Shown here: one piece after another, positions 8,170 through 17,187 of the stretch
Position numbering within the stretch: the first letter of the stretch is position 1
How the letters are laid out: each line of letters starts with the position of its first letter
Assembly (NCBI GenBank): GCA_035631035.1
Contig: DASQJL010000042.1
Coordinates: forward strand, 1 to 64,000
Direction: 5' to 3'
From: Candidatus Binatia bacterium
Lineage (GTDB): Bacteria; Eisenbacteria; RBG-16-71-46; SZUA-252
DNA length: 64,000 bases
Translations under genes and position numbers: made by a program
Notes under the pieces: generated by a model
The model's database searches: none
Told to the model about the DNA's origin: nothing
The model's input: the letters and a program-made list of their open reading frames with translations, nothing else

Positions 8170-9836
8170 CCCCCGCGCGCAGGCCGCCTCCCGCCCGCCC
8201 GGTTCGACGCGGGCGCGACGAGGCCGGAGAGCTTCTCTTCCACAACGGACGCCTCGTCGACGCGCGACGTGCCGCCCGGCTTCCCGCGCCCGGACACGCG
8301 CGTCCGCTCCCGCGCGGCGGCGGAGAAGCCGTCTGGGTGCGGGGCGGCAGGATCGAGGCGGTCGGAACCTACGGCGCGCTCCGACGGCGCGCGGGCCGCT
8401 CGGCGCGCGGCATCGATCTCCGGGGCGGCACGCTCACTCCCGGCTTCACCGACGCCCACATCCATCTCATCACCTGGCGGCGCGCGCTGGACGAGCCGTG
8501 GCTGGAGGCGCAGACGCCCGAGGCGGTCGAGCGGGCGGTGGCGGCGCGCCTCGCCGAGGCCGGGGCACAGGAATGGATCCTGGTGCGCGGCTGGGTGCCT
8601 CGGGAGTGGCCCGCGGAGCGCCGGCGGCGCGCGATGCTCGACCGGCTCGCGCCCGGCCGCCCGCTCGTGCTCCAGGCGGTGGACGGGCACTCGGTCTGGG
8701 CGAATGGGGAGGCGCTGACCCGCGCCGGGATCGACGGAAGCACGCCCGATCCCTCCGGCGGGCGGATCGAGCGGGACGCCTCGGGAGGTCTCACCGGCAT
8801 CCTCGTCGAGGCCGCCGACCGCCCGGTGCGCTCGGCGGTCGTGCATGGAGAGGACCCGGCCGTGACGCTGGGGCGGGCCCTGGCGCGCGCCCGCGCGCTC
8901 GGCATCACCAGCGCGCACGACTTCGACCGCTCGGCCACCTGGCGCGCGGCCCAGGATCTGGAGCGCAAGGGTTCGCTCGGGTTCCGGCTCCTGCTTTCGA
9001 TCCCGCTCATCGCGCTCGACCAGGCGCTCGCGCTGGGTCTCCGGAGCGGCTTCGGGACCGAGCGCCTCCGGATCGGTCCCGTGAAGATGTTCGCCGACGG
9101 AACGCTGGGGTCGGCGACGGCGCTCCTCGAGGCGCCCTACGAGGGGTCGACCGATGCGGGGATCGAGGTCACCGATGCCGGCGCGCTGGCCGAGGGCTGC
9201 CGGCGGGCCGCCGAGGGCGGCCTCTCCGTCGCCATTCACGCGATCGGAGACCGGGCGGTCCGGCACGCGCTGGACGCCATCGAGACTCCCCTGAACGCCG
9301 GCCTCAGCTACCCGCTGCCGCCCCGGATCGAGCACGTCCAGCTCTTGCGATTCGAAGATCTTTCGAGATTTCGTTCCAGCGGTACTCTAGCTTCGGTCCA
9401 GCCCATCCACCAGGTGACCGACCGCACCGTCGCACGCGCCAAGTGGGGTGAGCGGACCGGACGTTCGTATGCCTACCGAGCGCTTCTCGGCGCCGGCGCC
9501 CCGCTCCTCTTCGGCTCGGACGCGCCGTTCGACCGCGCGGGGCCGCTGCTCGCGATCCAGGCCGCGCTCTCGCGGCGCGAGGCGGGGGAGGCGGACGCGA
9601 TGTCGTATCATCCGGAGCAGCGGCTCCGGCTGACCCAGGCGCTCCGCGCGCACCTCGAGTCGTCGCACCTGGCCGCGGGGTGGGCGACGCCGCTCGGGAG
9701 GATCGAGGCCGGCTACGGAGCCGACCTGGTCCGTTTCGACCAGGATTTATGGTCCGTTCCGACCGATTCCTGGCACCAGGCGAGGGTCACCGGTGTTTGG
9801 GTGGGCGGAAGGCCGGAACCTATCGAAAAAATGTAG
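8166..9836 (+). CDS. YtcJ-type metal-dependent amidohydrolase
   Basis: A 556-residue member of the amidohydrolase superfamily (amidohydrolase 3/YtcJ group). Seen: a beta-sandwich N-terminal part with an ADG-type region, the HxH metal motif in GFTDAHIHL, a third histidine in AIHAIGDRAV, IEHVQLL, and the final Asp in LFGSDAPF. It likely hydrolyses a C-N or C-O bond in a small molecule, with unknown substrate. Start ATG 8166 forms an ATGA with the cutA stop. The first about 20 residues are Arg/Pro rich and may not be conserved. Confidence 0.88.
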   Translation: MTPARRPPPARPVRRGRDEAGELLFHNGRLVDARRAARLPAPGHARPLPRGGGEAVWVRGGRIEAVGTYGALRRRAGRSARGIDLRGGTLTPGFTDAHIHLITWRRALDEPWLEAQTPEAVERAVAARLAEAGAQEWILVRGWVPREWPAERRRRAMLDRLAPGRPLVLQAVDGHSVWANGEALTRAGIDGSTPDPSGGRIERDASGGLTGILVEAADRPVRSAVVHGEDPAVTLGRALARARALGITSAHDFDRSATWRAAQDLERKGSLGFRLLLSIPLIALDQALALGLRSGFGTERLRIGPVKMFADGTLGSATALLEAPYEGSTDAGIEVTDAGALAEGCRRAAEGGLSVAIHAIGDRAVRHALDAIETPLNAGLSYPLPPRIEHVQLLRFEDLSRFRSSGTLASVQPIHQVTDRTVARAKWGERTGRSYAYRALLGAGAPLLFGSDAPFDRAGPLLAIQAALSRREAGEADAMSYHPEQRLRLTQALRAHLESSHLAAGWATPLGRIEAGYGADLVRFDQDLWSVPTDSWHQARVTGVWVGGRPEPIEKM

Positions 9837-9854
9837 TTTTACGCGTCTCTCTTC

Positions 9855-9884
9855 TTGTCCCGGGACATCGTGCGCTGGTAGAAT
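9855..9884 (+). promoter_or_regulatory. Candidate sigma-70-type promoter for the protease-propeller-barrel gene
   Basis: TTGTCC (9855-9860), an 18-base spacer and TAGAAT (9879-9884) lie in the 111-base gap before the ATG at 9948. This predicts a leader of about 55 bases. Confidence 0.5.
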
Positions 9885-9947
9885 GTTTCTCGCGTCTCCC
9901 ACCAGTCGTCGTCTCGCCGGGCGGACTCATCCGAAGGCCGCTCTTGA

Positions 9948-12900
9948 ATGAAAACTGAACGTCTCGTCGGGCTCATCTCAGCGCTGCTTCTCGTCGTCGT
10001 CGCCGCACGTCCCGCTGCCGCGCAGTACTACGCCTTCGGCAAGAACAAGGTGCAGTACGAATCCTTCCAGTGGCACACGCTCCAGGGCGCCCACGTCGAG
10101 ATCTACTACTACCCGGAGGAAGAGCCGCTCGCCCGGCTCGCTCTGGTGCTGGCCGAGCAGAGCTACGAGGACCTGACGAAGAAGTTCCAGCACGAGGTCG
10201 ACCGGCCCGTGCCGATGATCGTCTTCGCCTCCCACCACCACTTCGAGCAGAACAACGTAAGTCCTTTCGTCATGCCCGAAGGCGTCCAGGGCTTCACGGA
10301 ATACCTGAAGGGCCGCGTGGTCCTGCCCTACACCGGCTCCTACGCCGAATTCCGGCACGTGATCCATCACGAGATGGTGCACGTCTTCCAGTTCTCGATT
10401 CTCGACGAGGTCTACAAGAAGCACCGGAAGAGCACCTACCTCGTCCCGCCGCTCTGGTTCTCGGAGGGGCTCGCCGAGTACTGGTCGACCGAGTGGGACG
10501 CGCAGGGGACGATGGTCCTCTCCGACATGGTCCTCGAGGGACAGCTTCCGACGATCAACGAGCTCTGGCGCTACAACGGCACCTTCACGATCTACAAGCT
10601 GGGACAGTCGATCTGCCAGTACATCGGGGAGACGTACGGGCAGGACGCGCTTCGCCGCCTCTACACCGACGCCTACAAGGACGACCGCTTCGAGAAGCTG
10701 ATCGGCCGGGTCACTGGCACTTCGGTGCAGAAGGTCTCCGAAGACTGGATCTACGCGATGAAGCGCCGCTACTACCCCGAGGTGAAGGATCACGTCTCGC
10801 TCGCTTCGGCCGCCGAGGAGCGCGCCGTCTCGCAGGGGGTCAACCTCAAGCCGGTGGCGGTGCCCGACTCGACGATCCTGGGCGGCTACCGCTACCTCTT
10901 CATGTCCGCCCGGAGCGGCTACACGAACATCTACTCGGCTTCGTGGAAGGGGCGCGAGCGCGACGTGAAGTCGGTCGTGCGCGGCCAGCGGACGGCGCAG
11001 TTCGAGTCGTTCCACCCCTTCCAGAGCCGGATCGACGCCAACCGGAAGGGCGAGCTGGCCTTCGTCTCCAAGTGGAACGAGGGGGACGCCCTCTTCGTGA
11101 TGGATCTCGCCACGAAGAAGGTGACGATCAAGAAGCGCTTCGAGGGACTGACGACGCTGGCCTCGCCCGCGTGGTCGCCCGACGGCTCCGCCATCGCGTT
11201 CGCCGGGATCACGCCCTCGGGACAATCCGATCTGTATCTCTTCCGTCCGGCCACGGGCGAGCTGCAGCGGCTGACCCATGACGATTACGCCGACGCCGAC
11301 CCCACCTGGTCGCCCGACGGCAAGACGATCGCGTTCGCCTCGGACCGCACCCGCTACGGCAAGGACGGGCACCAGAACCTGTTCCTCCTCGACGTGGCGA
11401 GCGGCGGCGTCCGCTACCTGACCTGCGGCCCCTGGATCGACCAGTCGCCGCGGTGGTCGCCCGACGGGAAGCGGATCGCGTTCGCGTCCGACCGCGACGG
11501 CGGCTTCAACCTGTACGCCGTCGACCCGCAGGGAAACGGCGCGCGCCTGACGAAGCTCCTCGGCACCGCGCTCGACCCGGCGTGGACGCCCGACGGCCGT
11601 TCGCTTCTCTTCACCGGCTTCCGGAAGCAGGGATTCGGGATCTACCAGCTCCCGGTCGAACCTGCCGCCCTTCCGGGCCCGTCCGCTCCGACGGCGTCGG
11701 CGCGCCCCTCGGCCCCGGGGACGTCCGCGAGCCTCGCTCCGGGCGCCATGGTGGCCGCCAATCCCGCTCCCGCGGCCTCCGGCGGCACGGATGCCTCGGC
11801 CAAGGCGGATCCCAAGTCCGCGGCCTCTGACGATCCAAAGCCCGCGGTCTCCGCCGACCCGAAGCCCGCGGCCGTGGCGGCCACGACGCCGGCCGCGCCG
11901 GCCGATTCCTTCCAGCTCGTGATGGAATCCGCCCCGCCGCAGTGGGGCTGGGACGAGACGCTGGCCCAGGCGACGCAGAAGCCCTCGACCTACGAGCCGC
12001 ACTACGGGCTGGACCTGGTTTCGGGCGGCCTCTCCTTCACGCCCAGCGAGAACGGCGGCGAAGGGTTCGTGGGAGCCTTCAGCGACCTCCTCGGCAACCG
12101 CACCTTCGTCTTCCAGGTGGGGAACACGGCGGAGACGGCGGGGGACATCCTCTCGCGCATGAACGCGGGGGCCTGGTACATCAACCGCCAGCACCGCTGG
12201 AACTACGGCGTCGGGATCTTCCACCTCGCCGCCAACTACCGCGACGCCCTCGATCTCGACTACTTCGAGCGGAGGGCCGGCGGCTCGCTGGTCGCCTCCT
12301 ATCCCTTCTCCCGGTTCAGCCGGGTCGAAGGGACGGCCGAAGCGTTCTACGATCAGAAGGAGCGCGAGGACGGCTCGATGCGCGAAGGGTTCCTCACGAG
12401 CCACTCGATCTCGCTCATCCGCGACAACACCCTCTGGTTCGCGACCGGCCCGCGCGACGGCTCCCGCTACAACCTGACCGGCTCGCTCACCACCAACTGG
12501 CGCACCGGCCACGCCGAGAACCTGACGCTGAGCGCAGACTACCGGCGCTACCTGCGCGTGAGCCAGTGGACGACGCTGGCGATGCGGGTGCAGGGGCGGG
12601 AATCGAACGGGGCCGACCCCGAGCGCTTCGTGATGGGCGGCACGCATTCGCTCCGCGGCTACGGCCGGCGCAGCATCTTCGGAACGAGGATGTACCTGGC
12701 CAATCTGGAGTACCGGTTCCCCCTCTTCGATCGCCTCGTGCTGGGGGCTCCGATCCGCGGCCTCGAGCTGCCGGGCGTGGAGGGCGCCGTGTTCGCCGAC
12801 GCCGGGAACGCGTGGGAGAAGTTCGAGCCGTTCCCGAGCCCGAAGGGCTCCATGGGTTTGAGCCTTCGCATGAGCCTGGGCGGGTATATGGTTCTTCGCT

Positions 12901-12980
12901 ATGACCTCGCCCGCCGCACCGATTTCAAGACCGTCCGACCGGGTTGGGAGAAGGAGTTCTATCTCGGGTTCGACTTCTGA
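9948..12980 (+). CDS. Secreted zinc-metalloprotease / TolB-like propeller / outer-membrane barrel fusion, copy A
   Basis: A 1010-residue protein with three parts. (1) Signal peptide (1-25, ending PAAAQ), then a peptidase-MA-like domain with zinc motif HEMVH at 141-145 and the third ligand Glu173 in SEGLAEYW (gluzincin arrangement). (2) A propeller with PD40/TolB-like repeats near 405, 450, 500 and 543 (WSPDGKTIAFAS type). (3) An Ala/Pro-rich linker (about 570-655), then a beta-barrel resembling the surface-antigen/Omp85 C-terminal domain, from about 665 to the terminal FYLGFDF. No POTRA domain is visible. The barrel would sit in the outer membrane with protease and propeller in the periplasm. 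A paralog starts at 17188. The combination is what I see; substrate and role are unknown. Confidence 0.85.
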   Translation: MKTERLVGLISALLLVVVAARPAAAQYYAFGKNKVQYESFQWHTLQGAHVEIYYYPEEEPLARLALVLAEQSYEDLTKKFQHEVDRPVPMIVFASHHHFEQNNVSPFVMPEGVQGFTEYLKGRVVLPYTGSYAEFRHVIHHEMVHVFQFSILDEVYKKHRKSTYLVPPLWFSEGLAEYWSTEWDAQGTMVLSDMVLEGQLPTINELWRYNGTFTIYKLGQSICQYIGETYGQDALRRLYTDAYKDDRFEKLIGRVTGTSVQKVSEDWIYAMKRRYYPEVKDHVSLASAAEERAVSQGVNLKPVAVPDSTILGGYRYLFMSARSGYTNIYSASWKGRERDVKSVVRGQRTAQFESFHPFQSRIDANRKGELAFVSKWNEGDALFVMDLATKKVTIKKRFEGLTTLASPAWSPDGSAIAFAGITPSGQSDLYLFRPATGELQRLTHDDYADADPTWSPDGKTIAFASDRTRYGKDGHQNLFLLDVASGGVRYLTCGPWIDQSPRWSPDGKRIAFASDRDGGFNLYAVDPQGNGARLTKLLGTALDPAWTPDGRSLLFTGFRKQGFGIYQLPVEPAALPGPSAPTASARPSAPGTSASLAPGAMVAANPAPAASGGTDASAKADPKSAASDDPKPAVSADPKPAAVAATTPAAPADSFQLVMESAPPQWGWDETLAQATQKPSTYEPHYGLDLVSGGLSFTPSENGGEGFVGAFSDLLGNRTFVFQVGNTAETAGDILSRMNAGAWYINRQHRWNYGVGIFHLAANYRDALDLDYFERRAGGSLVASYPFSRFSRVEGTAEAFYDQKEREDGSMREGFLTSHSISLIRDNTLWFATGPRDGSRYNLTGSLTTNWRTGHAENLTLSADYRRYLRVSQWTTLAMRVQGRESNGADPERFVMGGTHSLRGYGRRSIFGTRMYLANLEYRFPLFDRLVLGAPIRGLELPGVEGAVFADAGNAWEKFEPFPSPKGSMGLSLRMSLGGYMVLRYDLARRTDFKTVRPGWEKEFYLGFDF

Positions 12981-13854
12981 CCCGCGCGCGGCCCAGGGAA
13001 GGGCGTCCCGGCTCCGCCTCGTTCTCGTCCTTCTGACGCTCCCCGTCGCGCTCGCCGCGGCGGGGAGCGCGCGCGCCGGCTCCACGCTGCTTCCGGAGAG
13101 CGCCCGCCCCGATTCCGCGGTCGCGTCGCTCCGCGTCTCGACGAAGCCCGAGGGCCTCGTCGTGCTCGTGGACGGCGTGCGGGTGGGGCGCGCCCCGGTG
13201 GGGCCGCTCTGGGTGCCCGCCAAGGCCATCCTCGTCCAGGCCCTCTCCGACGACCCGCGCCGCTTCGAGCCGGGACGCGACACCCAGCTGGTGACGCCCA
13301 AGGCGGGGGACGCCCTCGCCGTCACGATCGACCTACGCCCCTCGGTGCTGCTGCGCACCGAGCCCGAACCGGCCGACCTCTTCCTGCGCTCGGGGGGGGA
13401 TTCGCTCCTCGGAACGACGCCGCTGCGCCTGCTCCCGTCGCGCCTCGAGGGGCGCGAATTCCGGATCGCCGCCCCCGAGCATGCCGACACCCTCCTCGCC
13501 GGCGACGCGCTGCTCGCCCTCGCTCCCTCGGGCGGGCCCGCGAGCGTGCGCTTGAGGCGGGTCGCGCCGCATATCCTTCCGGCGGCGCCCAAGGCTCCCC
13601 CCGTCTTCCGGCGCCGGTGGTTCCAGCTCGCGATGATCGGAACGGGCGCGGCCCTGACCGGCACGTCGGCGGCGCTCCGGCACCGCGCGGACCAGTGGTA
13701 CGAGCGTTATCTCCAGTCGTCCGACTCGCGCGAGATCCCGGGGCTCTACGACCGGACCGTGCACTACGACCGTCTCGCGGGGGGGACGCTGGCGTCGGGA
13801 CAGGTGCTGCTCACCGCGGGAATCTTCCTGCTCGTGACGAGCGCCCATCGGTGA
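12901..13854 (+). CDS. Exported PEGA-like protein
   Basis: A 317-residue protein of unknown function. The only ordinary start in frame is ATG 12901, which overlaps the barrel gene by 80 bases. It gives a long hydrophilic lead before the hydrophobic stretch at about 39-55 (LRLVLVLLTLPVALAAAG), so the real start may be a non-canonical codon nearer 12970. A PEGA-like repeat (LRVSTKPEGLVVLVDG, then VRVGRAPVG) follows at about 77-105, with a second, weaker repeat (LLRTEPEPADLFLRSGG) near 150. Two hydrophobic segments lie at about 244-258 and 297-312. PEGA domains are surface or envelope beta domains. It overlaps the next gene as GTGA and is probably cotranscribed with both neighbours. Confidence 0.65.
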   Translation: MTSPAAPISRPSDRVGRRSSISGSTSDPRAAQGRASRLRLVLVLLTLPVALAAAGSARAGSTLLPESARPDSAVASLRVSTKPEGLVVLVDGVRVGRAPVGPLWVPAKAILVQALSDDPRRFEPGRDTQLVTPKAGDALAVTIDLRPSVLLRTEPEPADLFLRSGGDSLLGTTPLRLLPSRLEGREFRIAAPEHADTLLAGDALLALAPSGGPASVRLRRVAPHILPAAPKAPPVFRRRWFQLAMIGTGAALTGTSAALRHRADQWYERYLQSSDSREIPGLYDRTVHYDRLAGGTLASGQVLLTAGIFLLVTSAHR

Positions 13855-15143
13855 CCCGCCCCCGCATTCCAGCCGCGGCGCTCGCCTTCGCGCTGCTCGC
13901 GGCCGCGCTCGGCGCCGGCGGCGGATGCGCCCTGCGGGACCGCTCCAATCCGCTCGACCCGAAGAACCGGAGCGGCACGCACGGCCTGCTCGGCGGCTTC
14001 AACGCGGTGGCGGGGGACAACGTGGTCCTCCTGCGCTGGACCCCGGTCGCGCAAGCGGGCGTCGAGGGCTATCGCGTCGATCGCTGGCGGCCGGGTGAGC
14101 CGCCCCAGCCGCTTCCGGGAGCGTTCTATCCGCCCTACACCACTTCGGCCGAGGACCTCTCGGCGCGGAACGACTCCGCCTACGTCTATCGGGTCGTGGC
14201 CCGGTTCGCCTCCGGGGACAGCGTCGCCAGCCTTCCCGACAGCGCGACGCCGGGCACGCGCCGCATCATGGTGCTCGTGGCCGATCTTCCCGGCGTCGCC
14301 GGGCTCGCGCCGGACGCGCGGGACATCGTCTACGACGACGTCGCCTCCGAGCCCTACGACGAGATCGACCTCGATTCCACGCGCGGCGTCTTCTGGCTCA
14401 GCCAGTACGACCGGGGCGTCATCGCCAGCCGCCGCTTCGAGTCGCTGAGCGGCGGCATCGAGTTCCAGTCCTACCATCCGACCGACATCGCGATCACGAC
14501 GCAGCGCCCCACGATCTGGGCCGCCCAGCCCGAGCTGTCCCAGGTCTCCCGGCTGCTCGCGGGCGACAGCACGGGGAGCGCGATCTCCGGGGTGGGGCCG
14601 GCCCGAGCCGTGGAGTCGAACAGCGCGAACGCGACGCTCTGGATTGGGGCCGACGACGGCGGCCTCTACCACGCGAGCGCGGCGACGCTCGACACGCTCC
14701 AGTCCTGGCGCTTCTCCGGGCGGGTGGGCCCGATCGCGGTGGACGTCGCCTCGGACGAGGCCTGGGTCGCGGTCCGCTCGAGCGATCTCTTCGATCTCTA
14801 CCTCGTCACCGCCGGAAATCCCGTGCCGCTGCGGCTGCGGACGGGACTGCTCAACGTGACCGACATCGAGGTGGAGGCGGCGACCCGAACGGCGTGGGTC
14901 AGCGAGCGCGGCGCGCCGCTCGCCGGAAACGGGCGGCTCTCGCGCATTGACCGCGACGGGACGGTGCTCGCGAGGCTCATCGGCATCGAGCCGTACGCGC
15001 TCGCGGTCGAGCCTCGGTCGAGCGAGGTCTGGGTGACCGACATCCGCTCCGACCGCCTGATCGAGGTGTCCCCGGCCGGAGCGATCCTCCGGCGCTCGCC
15101 CCCGATGGGGGTTCCCTACGGCGTGCGCGTCTACCGCCCGTAA
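13851..15143 (+). CDS. Lipoprotein with fibronectin-like and beta-propeller repeats
   Basis: A 430-residue protein starting at GTG 13851, within GTGA. The N-terminus is a lipoprotein signal (LAFALLAAALGAGGGC), placing a lipidated Cys near residue 24. A fibronectin-III-like stretch follows (VVLLRWTPV, then VEGYRVDRW and YVYRVVARF). The rest is six or so short repeats of the NHL or quinoprotein-propeller type, with recurring AWVSERG and VWVTDIRS strands. It is probably anchored to a periplasm-facing or outer membrane and may read out or scaffold something. It lies in a run with the metalloprotease-barrel gene. No enzymatic residues were recognised. Confidence 0.75.
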   Translation: MTRPRIPAAALAFALLAAALGAGGGCALRDRSNPLDPKNRSGTHGLLGGFNAVAGDNVVLLRWTPVAQAGVEGYRVDRWRPGEPPQPLPGAFYPPYTTSAEDLSARNDSAYVYRVVARFASGDSVASLPDSATPGTRRIMVLVADLPGVAGLAPDARDIVYDDVASEPYDEIDLDSTRGVFWLSQYDRGVIASRRFESLSGGIEFQSYHPTDIAITTQRPTIWAAQPELSQVSRLLAGDSTGSAISGVGPARAVESNSANATLWIGADDGGLYHASAATLDTLQSWRFSGRVGPIAVDVASDEAWVAVRSSDLFDLYLVTAGNPVPLRLRTGLLNVTDIEVEAATRTAWVSERGAPLAGNGRLSRIDRDGTVLARLIGIEPYALAVEPRSSEVWVTDIRSDRLIEVSPAGAILRRSPPMGVPYGVRVYRP

Positions 15144-15148
15144 TCCCG

Positions 15149-15164
15149 TGGCACACCGGTTGCA
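15149..15164 (+). promoter_or_regulatory. rpoN-dependent: Sigma-54 (-24/-12) promoter, near-perfect match
   Basis: TGGCAC (15149-15154), five bases, then TTGCA (15160-15164): the match to the sigma-54 consensus TGGCAC-N5-TTGCW is complete. It begins five bases after the lipoprotein stop codon. Transcription should start near 15176 and give a leader of about 180 bases before ATG 15359. The remaining gap (15144-15358) contains no other gene I can support. Confidence 0.75.
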
Positions 15165-15358
15165 GCGTGGCTCTCACGACGCCGGCCCGGAAGGGATCGA
15201 GCCGGCCTCGGAAATGGGAAGCATCTACCGGTCGCTCAACCGGATAGCGATGGCGGCGCGCACCGCGCGAACGAGGTGCAAGCCGTCGCTCGATGTCGCT
15301 TCTGGCCATGCACTGGTGGCGAATCGTGCACTCTGCATCATTCAGGAGGATGAGGAGA

Positions 15359-15856
15359 ATGCCACGCACCCGCCAGAAACTCGCCACGCTGGACGCCGTC
15401 GAAGAAATCGCGCGGCGGGTCCCCGGCTACAAGGGATACCAGGAGCTGTCGCAGCGCCGCGAGGACGACCGGCGATTCCGGAGCAGCATCGCCGAGCACC
15501 TCGCCGGTGAGGCGCATCGCCTGGAGCGGATCGAGAGCCATCAGTTCCGTGACGACTTCTCCGACCTGCTGGAAGAGGTGGACGCCGGCGCGCGCAAGCT
15601 GGAGTTCCTGGCCGACGCCATCGCCATGCCCTCTCCCGCGCAGAAGGGAACCTTCTCCGACGAGGCCGCGGAGGGCGCGGGGGCCATCGACCGGCAGATC
15701 CTGGACGAGCTGGACCGCCTCCACCGGCTGGTGCACGAGCTGGAGAAGGCCTACGTTCATGACGAGCGCTTCGAGATGAACCTGGCGGAGCTCCGCGGAC
15801 TCACGGAGTCGATCGCCGACCTGATCGAGCAGCGGAACATGGCGCTGACCCGCTGA
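15359..15856 (+). CDS. Coiled-coil protein with PGYxGY motif, sigma-54 controlled
   Basis: A 165-residue soluble protein. The start was chosen at ATG 15359 because AGGAGG (15344-15349) lies 9 bases upstream; the ATG at 15350 abuts the same sequence. The N-terminus carries RRVPGYKGYQELSQRREDDR, a motif I associate with small uncharacterised proteins in several phyla. The remainder is mostly charged helix, probably coiled coil, without membrane segments. It follows a strong sigma-54 promoter and ends in a strong terminator, so it is monocistronic. A structural or regulatory role is possible; the function is unknown. Confidence 0.8.
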   Translation: MPRTRQKLATLDAVEEIARRVPGYKGYQELSQRREDDRRFRSSIAEHLAGEAHRLERIESHQFRDDFSDLLEEVDAGARKLEFLADAIAMPSPAQKGTFSDEAAEGAGAIDRQILDELDRLHRLVHELEKAYVHDERFEMNLAELRGLTESIADLIEQRNMALTR

Positions 15857-15902
15857 CGCGGCGCCACGCTCCATCGAGGCGCGGCCCGGCCTCGCGCGGT
15901 TC

Positions 15903-15943
15903 GAGGCTCCCCGATTGCCGTACGGGGAGCCTCCTTGTATTCT
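15903..15943 (+). terminator. Intrinsic terminator after the coiled-coil gene
   Basis: A perfect 11-base inverted repeat (15903-15913 with 15923-15933), GAGGCTCCCCG, with a 9-base loop, is followed by CTTGTATTCT. It lies 47 bases after the stop at 15856. A candidate promoter for alaX overlaps the loop and tail. Confidence 0.8.
15915..15943 (+). promoter_or_regulatory. Candidate promoter of alaX inside the terminator
   Basis: TTGCCG (15915-15920), a 17-base spacer and TATTCT (15938-15943). The -35 lies in the terminator loop and the -10 in its T-rich tail. The alaX start at 15987 is about 44 bases downstream. Confidence 0.45.
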
Positions 15944-15986
15944 CGACCCACCGTCTCCCATCGCCCGGTCCGAGGAACGCTCCTTC

Positions 15987-17183
15987 TTGACCCGTCGCCT
16001 CTACTACGAAGATTCCCGACGCGACCAGTTCGAAGCCGTCGTCCTGAGCGCGCGCCCCGACGAGGGGGGAACGCGCGTGGTCCTGGACGCGACCGCGTTC
16101 TACCCGGGCGGCGGCGGCCAGCCCTCCGACCGGGGGGTGCTGGGCGGCCGCGCCGTCCTGGAGGTCGGGCTCGAGGGCGACGAGCTCTGGCACCGCGTCG
16201 AGGGACCGCTGGAATCGGGCGCGCGCGTCCAAGGCCGGCTGGACTGGGCTCGCCGCTTCGACCACATGCAGCAGCACACCGGTCAGCACATCCTCTCCCG
16301 CGCCTTCGTCGAGGTGGCCCGGGCCGACACGCGCTCCTTCCACCTGGGCGAGGCGGTCGTGACCATCGACGTGGACCATCCCGGCCCGGACGCCGCCCTC
16401 CTCCGCAAGGTCGAGGATCGCGCCAACGCCATCGTGTGGGAGGACCGGCCGGTCGCGACCCACGTCGTCTCCCTCGATCGCGCGCGGGAATTTCCGCTGC
16501 GCAAGGCGCCGGATGTGGAAGGAGAGGTGCGCGTCGTCGAGGTGGAGGGATTCGACTGGTCGGCGTGCGGCGGGACCCACGTCGCGCGCTCGGGGCAGGT
16601 CGGGATGATCGCCCTCCTCGGCACGGAGAAGTACAAGAACGGGACCCGCGTCGCCTTCGCCTGCGGGGGCCGCGCGCTGGAGCGGCTCCGGGAGGCATCG
16701 GGCGTCCTGCGCGGGCTCTGTCTCGAATTCACGGCGGGAGAAGCGGATCTTCCGCGCGCCATCGCGCGTCTCAAGGGGGAGGTCCGCCGCCTCGAATCGC
16801 GCCTGAAGCCGCTCCTCGCCGAGTCGCTGGTCCGGGAAGCCGAGACCTTGCTGGCCGAAGCCGAGCGGGGTAGCGCGGGCCCGGTGGTCGCCCGGTATTT
16901 CCCCGACCGGGACCCCTCCGAGCTCGCGGGGATCGCGGCGCACGTCGCCGGCCGGGGCGGAATCGCGCTGCTCGCGGCGGGACGCGACATCGCGCGGGCG
17001 CACTTTTCGGCTCCGAAAGGTACAATATCCGTAGGCGCCCTCTTCGCCGACCTCTCCAACGCCTTCGGCGCGAAGGGGGGCGGGCGCCCCGAGGCGGCGC
17101 AGGGAGCGATCCCCGCCGACCGCGCGGAAGAGGCGATTGACGCGGCGCGCCGGGCCGCACTGGCCGGAACGAACCAGGGGTGA
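15987..17183 (+). CDS. alaX: AlaX-type alanyl-tRNA editing protein with DHHA1 domain
   Basis: A 398-residue stand-alone relative of the alanyl-tRNA synthetase editing and C-terminal regions. Start: TTG 15987, with GAGGAA 9 bases upstream; an upstream in-frame TTG (15915) falls in the terminator hairpin and is unlikely. Zinc/catalytic residues are His93 and His97 (FDHMQQHTGQH), Cys194 and His198 (SACGGTHVARSG). The C-terminal third, with a helical linker (240-290) and RGGIALLAAG, then KGGGRPEAAQG, is a DHHA1 domain, so this is the long AlaX form. Expected role: hydrolysis of mischarged Ser- or Gly-tRNA(Ala) in the cytoplasm. Confidence 0.9.
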   Translation: MTRRLYYEDSRRDQFEAVVLSARPDEGGTRVVLDATAFYPGGGGQPSDRGVLGGRAVLEVGLEGDELWHRVEGPLESGARVQGRLDWARRFDHMQQHTGQHILSRAFVEVARADTRSFHLGEAVVTIDVDHPGPDAALLRKVEDRANAIVWEDRPVATHVVSLDRAREFPLRKAPDVEGEVRVVEVEGFDWSACGGTHVARSGQVGMIALLGTEKYKNGTRVAFACGGRALERLREASGVLRGLCLEFTAGEADLPRAIARLKGEVRRLESRLKPLLAESLVREAETLLAEAERGSAGPVVARYFPDRDPSELAGIAAHVAGRGGIALLAAGRDIARAHFSAPKGTISVGALFADLSNAFGAKGGGRPEAAQGAIPADRAEEAIDAARRAALAGTNQG

Positions 17184-17187
17184 ATGG

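Noticed and set aside
9978-13664. Very long open frame on the minus strand, antisense to the protease-propeller-barrel gene
   Set aside because: GC-rich coding produces long antisense frames; the translation is Arg/Gly/Val-rich with no motif, while the plus strand has signal peptide, HExxH and PD40 repeats.
17021-17026. TACAAT, a good -10 hexamer, upstream of the second protease-barrel gene
   Set aside because: It lies inside alaX and has no -35 at a workable distance; the gene is 4 bases behind alaX and can be cotranscribed.
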